A stretch of DNA of 18,255 bases from the NCBI GenBank assembly GCA_947065955.1, contig CAMSXY010000010.1, forward strand, positions 1 to 18,255, given 5' to 3'. The translations under genes were made by a program, and so were the position numbers. Below are positions 7,077 to 12,348 of the stretch, piece by piece. The first letter of the stretch is position 1; each line of letters starts with the position of its first letter. The notes under the pieces were generated by a model that saw nothing but the letters and a program-made list of their open reading frames with translations, was not told the origin of the DNA and did not search any database. The stretch is from an uncultured Caryophanales bacterium. Its GTDB lineage: Bacteria > Bacillota_I > Bacilli_A > RF39 > UBA660.

Positions 7077-8363
7077 ATGGCTGGATTGAAATTACCAAAA
7101 TTTAAGACAATGTCCATTGAACAAGAGGTTTTCACTTTTTCAAATCCGAAGTTTGTCTATATTCCGTTAATTAGTGGAAATGATATGAATCTTACCGTTT
7201 TAACGAAAAAAGGAGAATATGTAAAAAAAGGGGAAATTATTGCCAAAAGAAAAGGAAATTTTCGAATTCCTATACATGCAAGCGTTAGTGGGAAAGTTAT
7301 TGATTTTGTTGAAAAAACGTATTTGACAGGAGAAAAAGTAAAATGCGTTGTTATTGAAAATGATTTTAAGGAACAAATGGAAAGACAGTATGAGCCTAAA
7401 AAGTTAATTAGTACCTATACGAAGGAAGAGTTTTTAGCTTTATTGCAAGATAATGGTGTTATTGGTATGGGAGGAGCTGGATTTCCTACTTATGTCAAAT
7501 ATGAAAGTAAAGAAAAGATCCATACTTTACTTGTTAATGCTGTTGAGTGTGAACCCTATATAACGGCAGATCATGTTGTTATTCAAAAATATTGTGAAGC
7601 TATTTTAGAGACAATTGATGCTATTTTAGAGATTAATGGTATTGATGAGGCTATTATTGCGATAAAGAAAACGAATATAGAATTAAAGGAAATTTTTGAT
7701 CGTTATATCGGAACTTATTTAAAAGTTAAAATTGCTTTTGTTCCAGATATTTATCCTATGGGATGGGAAAGAACTCTTGTAAGACAAGTAAAGCATGTTG
7801 AATATCGTACACTTCCTATTGAAAGAGGAATCGTTGTTAATAATATTTCAACAATTTATGCAATTTATGAAGCCCTTAAATACAATAAGCCTGTTATGGA
7901 AAGGTTTGTTACATTTACTGGGGATGGACTAAAAAATCCAAGAAATGTTCTTTTAAAAGTTGGAACTTCTGCTTTTGAAGTTTTAGAAAAATTGGAAATT
8001 GATGCACGAGAGTATATTGTTGTTGCAGGCGGACCGATGATGGGGGATGCCATTTTGGATGAAGAGTTGGTTATTACACCGAATTTAAATTGTGTTCTTG
8101 TTTTAAAAAAAGGGTTGGAAGATATAGAAACAACTTGCCTTCGCTGTGGAAAATGCGTAGAGGTATGTCCTGCTAAGATTAGTCCTGTCATGATTCGTGA
8201 TCATTTAAAAGATCCTGGATATTTATCTCGACTTCAACCTTTAAAATGTGTTGAGTGTGGGCTTTGTTCTTATATATGTCCTGCGAAAATTCGTGTACGA
8301 GAGTCTGTAAGAGAGGCAAAAAAAATAGTAAAGGAGCGTGCTAAATGCAAGAGTCTTTCATAA
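7077..8363 (+). CDS. rnfC: Rnf electron transport complex subunit C
   Basis: RnfC is the cytoplasmic NADH/NAD+-binding subunit of the Rnf complex, which links ferredoxin oxidation to NAD+ reduction and ion export. The 428 residues show the family order: an N-terminal biotinyl-like sandwich (about 22-80), an FMN/NADH-binding 51-kDa-like domain with GVIGMGGAGFPT (127-138) and NAVECEPYITADH (154-166), an SLBB region (about 245-330), then two [4Fe-4S] motifs, CLRCGKCVEVCP (Cys354, 357, 360, 364) and CVECGLCSYICP (Cys391, 394, 397, 401). Length is close to the usual 435-450 residues, without the long C-terminal repeats of some proteobacterial RnfC. The ATG follows GGAGGGG. It is first in the operon and overlaps the next gene by 19 bases. 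Confidence 0.97.
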   Translation: MAGLKLPKFKTMSIEQEVFTFSNPKFVYIPLISGNDMNLTVLTKKGEYVKKGEIIAKRKGNFRIPIHASVSGKVIDFVEKTYLTGEKVKCVVIENDFKEQMERQYEPKKLISTYTKEEFLALLQDNGVIGMGGAGFPTYVKYESKEKIHTLLVNAVECEPYITADHVVIQKYCEAILETIDAILEINGIDEAIIAIKKTNIELKEIFDRYIGTYLKVKIAFVPDIYPMGWERTLVRQVKHVEYRTLPIERGIVVNNISTIYAIYEALKYNKPVMERFVTFTGDGLKNPRNVLLKVGTSAFEVLEKLEIDAREYIVVAGGPMMGDAILDEELVITPNLNCVLVLKKGLEDIETTCLRCGKCVEVCPAKISPVMIRDHLKDPGYLSRLQPLKCVECGLCSYICPAKIRVRESVREAKKIVKERAKCKSLS

Positions 8364-10093
8364 AAAAGGGACCCTTTATAAGAGGAAAAAACCGTACAAC
8401 AAAGATGATGTTTCATCTTCTTTTAGCCCTTTTGCCTATTATCTTTTTTACTTTTTATAAAAATGGTATTTATCCTTTTATGCAGAAAAAAACAGATATG
8501 TTAGGTCTTTTTTATCCACTTATTTTTCTTTTTATCAGTACTTCTACGAGTTTTATTTCGGAAGTTTTATATGCGAAATTTGTTTTAAAGAAAGAAAATG
8601 TTAGAGAATATATCTATCATTCGTTTAGTTTTTTTCCAGGTCTTTTTTTAGGTCTTATTCTTCCTCTTCATACACCTATTGGGGTTGTTATTTTAGGAGC
8701 TATATTTGCTACTATTATTGGGAAAATGATTTATGGAGGATTTGGGCATAATATTTTTAATCCTGCTTTGGTAGGACGACTTTTTATTATTACTTGTTAT
8801 GCAGCTACTTTTTCTTCTAATGTTTATTTAAATCCATACGAAGTAGATACAATTACTTCTGCAACTCCTCTTACAAATGTTTCTTTACAGGAAGTAGGTA
8901 GTTATGAGACGCTTGTTGCGCCTTATGGAAACTTAGTTGACTTTTTTATTGGAACAATTCCTGGAGCTGTTGGAGAGACTAGTTCCCTTCTTTGTCTTCT
9001 TGCCTTTTTTTATCTTTCTTTTAAAAAAGTTATTAAATGGAAAATTCCTTTCTTTTATGTTTTAACGGTATTTATTATTACAACCATTATTGGAAATATT
9101 CAGGGATTCGGTATTTGGTATCCACTTTTTCAAATTTTATCTGGGGGACTTATGTTTGGGGCTGTTTTTATGGCAACAGATCCAGTTACCAGTCCAACAA
9201 CCCCTATTGGACAAATTTTATATGGGTTATTTCTCGGAATTTTAACAGTCATTTTTCGTTTTTTGACGCCTTTTCCAGAAGGGGTATTAACAAGTATTTT
9301 AACTATGAATTTATTTGTGTTTATCTTAGATAAGGTTGGGGCACAAGCACGTTTCAATTTTGGAAGGAGTCTTGTATTTTTTGTTATTGCATGGGGTCTT
9401 ATGATTGAAATGGGGATTTATATTGGAACTTCTTTTGAAAAAGTTCCAGAATCCGATAGTAAGTATCAGATTCTTTCAAAAGAAAAAGTGGGTCAAAAAA
9501 CGATTTATGAAGCAAGTTATCAAGGAAACTATGGACCTGTACGGGCAAAAATTACATTTGATACAAAGGGAATTGTTTCTATTGAACTTTTAGAACCTAA
9601 TGATCAATATGGAAAAAAGATTAAAGAGGAGCGTTATTTAGATCGACTTAAAAATGCAAATGGTGATTTTTCATCTGTTGACACTGTAAGTGGCGCAACT
9701 TTTACTTCGAATGCCCTAAAATCTTTAGTGGAAAATACTTGGAAGGATTTTAAAAAAGAAGATATACCTGTTAGTGATTTTCATCTTCTAGATCAAAGGG
9801 ATGATGGAGATGTTCATATTTATACCATTTCAAAAAAGGGATTTTATCAGGAACCTTTTGCGTTAGAAGTTCATGTTTTTGAAAATCAAATTATTGATAT
9901 TATTGTTTTAAAAGCTAAAGATAGTTATTGGTATAAATTAGAAGAAGAAAAGTATTTTGAAAAGTTTATTGGAACGGATAATTTTCAAAATATAGATACT
10001 GTAAGTGGTGCAACAATCTCTTCTAAGGCTTTAAAGGAAGCTTTGGAAAAAGTAATTCAATTAGATAAGGAAAGCGATTTTTATGAAGAGTAA
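8345..10093 (+). CDS. rnfD: RnfD-RnfG fusion with two FMN-binding domains
   Basis: A 582-residue protein far longer than RnfD (about 310-330). Residues 1-340 are RnfD: membrane helices, GGFGHNIFNPALVGR (131-145), and TSATPL (171-176), where Thr174 is the expected covalent FMN site; RnfD homology ends at about RFNFG. A new membrane helix (about 341-361) follows, in place of the RnfG anchor, and then two FMN_bind domains. The first (about 379-470) carries DTVSGATFTS with Thr452; the second (about 486-575) carries DTVSGATISS with Thr557. If all three threonines are flavinylated by an ApbE-type transferase (none in the window), one polypeptide would hold three covalent FMNs, two of them outside the membrane. 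No separate rnfG exists in the operon. The start follows AAGGAG inside rnfC. The RnfD part is certain; three-fold flavinylation is inferred. Confidence 0.93.
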   Translation: MQESFIKKGPFIRGKNRTTKMMFHLLLALLPIIFFTFYKNGIYPFMQKKTDMLGLFYPLIFLFISTSTSFISEVLYAKFVLKKENVREYIYHSFSFFPGLFLGLILPLHTPIGVVILGAIFATIIGKMIYGGFGHNIFNPALVGRLFIITCYAATFSSNVYLNPYEVDTITSATPLTNVSLQEVGSYETLVAPYGNLVDFFIGTIPGAVGETSSLLCLLAFFYLSFKKVIKWKIPFFYVLTVFIITTIIGNIQGFGIWYPLFQILSGGLMFGAVFMATDPVTSPTTPIGQILYGLFLGILTVIFRFLTPFPEGVLTSILTMNLFVFILDKVGAQARFNFGRSLVFFVIAWGLMIEMGIYIGTSFEKVPESDSKYQILSKEKVGQKTIYEASYQGNYGPVRAKITFDTKGIVSIELLEPNDQYGKKIKEERYLDRLKNANGDFSSVDTVSGATFTSNALKSLVENTWKDFKKEDIPVSDFHLLDQRDDGDVHIYTISKKGFYQEPFALEVHVFENQIIDIIVLKAKDSYWYKLEEEKYFEKFIGTDNFQNIDTVSGATISSKALKEALEKVIQLDKESDFYEE

Positions 10094-10178
10094 AAAGATA
10101 CAAGGGATACTTGTCCTTACACTCACAGCTTTTATTTGTTTTATGTTGATTTATTTTCTTAAACAGATGATTGGATAG
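10083..10178 (+). CDS. 31-residue single-helix membrane peptide at the rnfG position
   Basis: A short ORF whose ATG lies 11 bases inside the end of rnfDG, with AAGGAAAG (10068-10075) at suitable spacing. It stops eight bases before the rnfE ATG, and its TAG forms part of the rnfE ribosome binding site. The peptide starts MKSKKIQG, continues with one hydrophobic helix (ILVLTLTAFICFMLIYF) and ends LKQMIG: a typical N-in membrane microprotein. It sits exactly where rnfG stands in the usual C-D-G-E-A-B order and resembles the N-terminal anchor of RnfG, so it is either a relic of the old anchor left after fusion to rnfD or a retained small subunit. No stop or frameshift disfigures it. Function is unknown. 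Confidence 0.55.
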   Translation: MKSKKIQGILVLTLTAFICFMLIYFLKQMIG

Positions 10179-10186
10179 GAGGGTTT

Positions 10187-10822
10187 ATGAAAACAATTTT
10201 GAATGGTATAAAAAATGAAAATCCTATTTTTGTTTTAATGCTTGGGTTGTGTCCAGCCCTTGCTGTTACAACAAAGTTTGAAAATGCTTATTTAATGGGG
10301 ATTTGTGTTTTATTTGTTTTGATTTTTAGTTCTATTATCGTATCTTTACTTCGAGGGATTATTCCCGAAAATGTTCGAATTCCTGTCTATGTTCTTATTG
10401 TTGGAACGTTTGTTACTGCCATTGAAATGCTTTTAGGGAGGTATGCTAAGGAGATTCAAGGAATTCTTGGAATTTATCTGCCTTTAATTGTTGTTAATTG
10501 TGTTGTACTTGGAAGGTGTTTATCTATTTATGGAAAGGAAAAAGTGGGAAAGAGCTTTTTAGATGCTGTTGGAATTGGGTTAGGTTATACAGTTGCCCTT
10601 TTGGTTATTGCTTTTTTTCGCGAAGTACTTGGAACTAATACGATTACTTTAATGGATAAGATAAGTGTTTTTACAGGATATCGAGCTGTTTATCAGATTC
10701 TTCCCTTTACTTCTATTTTTCCTATTTCGGTACTTACTACACCTGCAGGGGCTTTTTTGACTATAGGTATTTTACTTGGAATTATAAATCATATAGGAGG
10801 TGGTAAAAATGCATCTCATTAG
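10187..10822 (+). CDS. rnfE: Rnf electron transport complex subunit E
   Basis: RnfE is an integral membrane subunit that, with RnfA, forms the core holding an intramembrane iron-sulfur cluster. The 211 residues show the family start NPIFVLMLGLCPALAVTT with Cys22, and LPLIVVNCVVLGR with Cys104, the two cysteines expected to bind the cluster shared with RnfA. About six membrane helices are visible. The C-terminus, GIINHIGGGKNASH, also encodes the AGGAGGTGG ribosome binding site of rnfA, so the two genes overlap by 14 bases and are translationally linked. The start ATG follows TAGGAGGG. Length is normal for the family (about 200-230). Confidence 0.96.
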   Translation: MKTILNGIKNENPIFVLMLGLCPALAVTTKFENAYLMGICVLFVLIFSSIIVSLLRGIIPENVRIPVYVLIVGTFVTAIEMLLGRYAKEIQGILGIYLPLIVVNCVVLGRCLSIYGKEKVGKSFLDAVGIGLGYTVALLVIAFFREVLGTNTITLMDKISVFTGYRAVYQILPFTSIFPISVLTTPAGAFLTIGILLGIINHIGGGKNASH

Positions 10823-11378
10823 TTTATTTTTAACTAGTATTTTGACAGAAAATGTCATTTTGACAAAGTTTTTAGGAATGTGTCCATTTGTTGGGGTTTC
10901 GAATAAAGAAAAAAAAGCATTTGGTATGGGAATTTCTGTGATGTTGGTAGTGTTGATTTCGAGTATTTTAACTTACCTTGTTTATCATCTTATTTTGGTT
11001 CCTACCCATACAGAATACTTACAAGTAATAATGTTTATTTTAATTATTGCGACTTGTGTACAAATTTTAGAATTGGTTTTAAAAAAGAAGTTTCCAAAGT
11101 TAGGGAAATCTTTAGGGATTTATTTACCGCTTATTACGACGAATTGTGCGGTTTTAGGAATTGTTCTTTTGAACATATCAAATTCTTATACCTTTTTAGA
11201 AATGCTTACGTTTAGTATTGGGAGTAGTTTAGGGTTTACCCTTGTTTTATACGTGTTTTCAACCGTTCGTGAACGATTAGAAAATGATAATGTTCCAGCT
11301 TCTTTTAGAGGATTTCCTATTGCTTTTATTACAGCTTCTATTATGGCTATGCTTTTTGCGAGGTATATTGCAGGATGA
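10809..11378 (+). CDS. rnfA: Rnf electron transport complex subunit A
   Basis: RnfA is the pseudo-symmetric partner of RnfE in the membrane core. From ATG 10809 it has 189 residues; a GTG at 10800 would overlap the AGGAGGTGG ribosome binding site (10795-10803) and is rejected. Family signatures: TENVILTKFLGMCPFVGVS with Cys25, and LPLITTNCAVLGI with Cys113, the expected cluster ligands; then SLGFTLVLYVFSTVRERLE and PASFRGFPIAFITASIMAM near the end. Six helices are expected. Its TGA overlaps the ATG of the next small ORF (ATGA at 11375-11378). Confidence 0.96.
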   Translation: MHLISLFLTSILTENVILTKFLGMCPFVGVSNKEKKAFGMGISVMLVVLISSILTYLVYHLILVPTHTEYLQVIMFILIIATCVQILELVLKKKFPKLGKSLGIYLPLITTNCAVLGIVLLNISNSYTFLEMLTFSIGSSLGFTLVLYVFSTVRERLENDNVPASFRGFPIAFITASIMAMLFARYIAG

Positions 11379-11479
11379 TCGCTTTTTTACTTCTTATTTT
11401 GCTATTTGGTTTGTTACTTGTTCTTTATCGGAAAAACGGTTGTAAAGATTGTTCTTCTTGTGGGAGGTGTAAAAAATGA
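11375..11479 (+). CDS. 34-residue membrane peptide with CxxCxxCxxC cluster
   Basis: A small ORF locked between rnfA and rnfB by ATGA overlaps at both ends (11375-11378 and 11476-11479). The peptide is one hydrophobic helix (about residues 1-18, leucine-rich) followed by YRKNG and four regularly spaced cysteines: Cys23, 26, 29 and 32 in CKDCSSCGRC, ending KK. The basic residues after the helix predict a cytoplasmic C-terminus. It resembles in style the FeoB-associated Cys-rich membrane peptides, and four such cysteines could bind an iron-sulfur cluster or another metal. Since RnfB here lacks its ferredoxin modules, this peptide is a candidate electron-relay or assembly subunit; that is inference. 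Its GGG-AGG codons (Gly30-Arg31) also serve as the rnfB ribosome binding site, which may partly constrain the sequence. Confidence 0.7.
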   Translation: MIAFLLLILLFGLLLVLYRKNGCKDCSSCGRCKK

Positions 11480-11757
11480 TTGGTATTTTGTTTTTAACTT
11501 TTCTCACTTTTCTTTTTGGTATCATTTTGGTGAATATTGATTTTGAGTTGAATAAAAAAGATAAAAAAACGGAAGAAATTCGTCGTTTTCTTCCTGGATA
11601 TAATTGTGGTGGTTGTGGATTTGCTAGTTGCGATGAAATGGCTTGTAAAATTTTAGAAAATGTTTTAAATTATCAAAAGTGTAGACCTTTAAAAGGAGAG
11701 GCTAGAGAAGCGCTGGAAAATTATTTAGAAGAGCTTCATTTATTAAAAAAAGACTAG
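11476..11757 (+). CDS. rnfB: Minimal RnfB: membrane anchor plus single FeS domain
   Basis: RnfB normally receives electrons from ferredoxin through an N-terminal anchor, a 4Fe-4S (FeS, PF04060-type) domain and two or more ferredoxin [4Fe-4S] repeats, and is typically 190-300 residues or more. This protein has only 93. The anchor (about 1-20) and the FeS domain (about 38-75) are intact: FLPGYNCGGCGFASCDEMAC gives Cys44, 47, 52 and 57, with Cys69 in YQKCRPL. The four family ligands would be 44, 47, 52 and 69. After a short acidic helix the protein stops, and no CxxCxxCxxxCP repeat occurs in any frame before rpmB. The stop codon sits in a terminator hairpin, so this looks like a natural end and not a sequencing break. 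The ATG follows GGGAGG. Last gene of the operon. Confidence 0.88.
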   Translation: MIGILFLTFLTFLFGIILVNIDFELNKKDKKTEEIRRFLPGYNCGGCGFASCDEMACKILENVLNYQKCRPLKGEAREALENYLEELHLLKKD

Positions 11758-11770
11758 AATCTTTTTTTTT
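11745..11770 (+). terminator. Terminator of the rnf operon
   Basis: Stem AAAAAAAGA (11745-11753) / TCTTTTTTT (11760-11768), six-base loop containing the rnfB TAG, and continued Ts. Only one G-C pair supports it, but the same A/T-dominated design recurs at other gene ends in this window. Confidence 0.55.
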
Positions 11771-11800
11771 ATAAAATAAAAAGACATTTTCATGTCTTTT
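11771..11800 (-). terminator. Terminator of rpmB
   Basis: Perfect stem AAAAGACAT (11779-11787) / ATGTCTTTT (11792-11800) with four-base loop. Read on the minus strand it overlaps the rpmB stop codon and is followed by a T-rich tract. Confidence 0.75.
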
Positions 11801-11981
11801 AGGCTACCGCTTTATCTGCTTTTTTAAGAGTTCTAAGTTCTCTTGCACTCATCATTACACATTCACCATTATCTAAAGTTACTTTTTGAAAATTTGGTTT
11901 TTGTGCATGTCTTGTCGCACGGCAAGAGTGAGATCTTCTATTTCCAAATAAAGATTTTTTTGATGATACTTTTTTTGCCAT
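11799..11981 (-). CDS. rpmB: 50S ribosomal protein bL28
   Basis: A 60-residue basic protein of the large ribosomal subunit. It carries the bL28 signature FGNRRSHSCRAT (12-23) followed by NFQKVTL and MMSARELRTLKK; the Bacilli form of bL28 is about 60-64 residues. The paired CxxC zinc motifs of some bL28 proteins are absent, so this is a zinc-free type. The start follows AAAGGAGGAAAAGT on the minus strand, an excellent Shine-Dalgarno. It is monocistronic, convergent with the rnf operon and divergent from the unit upstream of dnaE. Confidence 0.93.
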   Translation of the reverse strand: MAKKVSSKKSLFGNRRSHSCRATRHAQKPNFQKVTLDNGECVMMSARELRTLKKADKAVA

Positions 11982-12018
11982 ACTTTTCCTCCTTTAAAAA
12001 ACTAGTACTTGCTATATA

Positions 12019-12047
12019 ACTTTACCATAATCTTATGAATAAGTCAA
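12019..12047 (-). promoter_or_regulatory. Promoter of rpmB
   Basis: On the minus strand: TTGACT (12042-12047), 17 bases, then TAAAGT (12019-12024), with TGG directly before the -10 hexamer. Confidence 0.65.
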
Positions 12048-12107
12048 ATATTTTATGACATTTATAAGCAAAAAAGCATATATTATTTGTAATTTTCTTT
12101 AAAGTAT

Positions 12108-12129
12108 AATTTACATAAAATTGTAAATT
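12108..12129. repeat. Inverted repeat over a -35 box
   Basis: AATTTACA (12108-12115) and TGTAAATT (12122-12129) form an exact eight-base dyad with a six-base centre; two more pairs extend it after one mismatch. It covers the TTTACA -35 box of the promoter at 12110-12138, a typical place for a repressor site. AT-rich background makes chance dyads more common. Confidence 0.45.
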
Positions 12130-12138
12130 TTATATAGT
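12110..12138 (+). promoter_or_regulatory. Promoter of the candidate RNA upstream of dnaE
   Basis: TTTACA (12110-12115), 17 bases, TATAGT (12133-12138). Predicted transcription start is near 12145. A separate TATAAT at 12105-12110 lacks a good -35. Confidence 0.55.
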
Positions 12139-12144
12139 ATAAAA

Positions 12145-12292
12145 AGTTTAATGTAGAGAAGTAGGGGGAATTGGGAGAAATAACCTAATAAAGATGAATA
12201 AAAATCTTTTTGGAACTTTAAATGGGAAACAAGGCAATTTTTTAGTTTGGATAAAGTTTGTCAAGAAGCTTAGGATTTATAGGCTTTTTTTT
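12145..12292 (+). ncRNA. Candidate small RNA or dnaE leader (unidentified)
   Basis: The roughly 300-base gap between the rpmB promoter and dnaE contains a promoter, about 148 transcribed bases and a good terminator, with no convincing protein gene. The 5' part is purine-rich (GTAGGGGGAATTGGGAG around 12160-12176), an internal hairpin AAAGAT / ATCTTT lies at 12190-12209, and the 3' end is the terminator at 12263-12292. I find no SRP RNA tetraloop, RNase P, tmRNA, T-box (no GGGTGG...ACC core) or recognisable riboswitch core; 6S RNA cannot be excluded on sequence alone. It could be an independent RNA or an attenuated leader of dnaE, which also has its own promoter just downstream. Confidence 0.4.
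12263..12292 (+). terminator. Intrinsic terminator upstream of dnaE
   Basis: Stem AAGAAGCTTA (12263-12272) / TAGGCTTTTT (12280-12289), ten pairs including two G-U, loop GGATTTA, then the rest of an eight-T run. Confidence 0.65.
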
Positions 12293-12300
12293 AAAGGAAC

Positions 12301-12329
12301 TTTCCAAAAAAGTGATTTTAAAGTATAAT
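12301..12329 (+). promoter_or_regulatory. Promoter of dnaE
   Basis: TTTCCA (12301-12306), 17 bases, perfect TATAAT (12324-12329). The start codon is 20 bases downstream behind AAAAGGGGG. Confidence 0.6.
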
Positions 12330-12348
12330 AATTAAAAGGGGGATTTCT

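Noticed and set aside
10800..10808. Upstream GTG start for rnfA
   Set aside because: It falls within the AGGAGGTGG ribosome binding site; ATG 10809 gives the normal RnfA N-terminus and places the cluster cysteines at 25 and 113.
12194..12328. 44-codon basic ORF (MNKNLFGTLNGK start) across the pre-dnaE region
   Set aside because: It has no Shine-Dalgarno at usable spacing, runs through the terminator hairpin and ends inside the dnaE -10 box. More likely chance, though a small basic peptide cannot be fully excluded.
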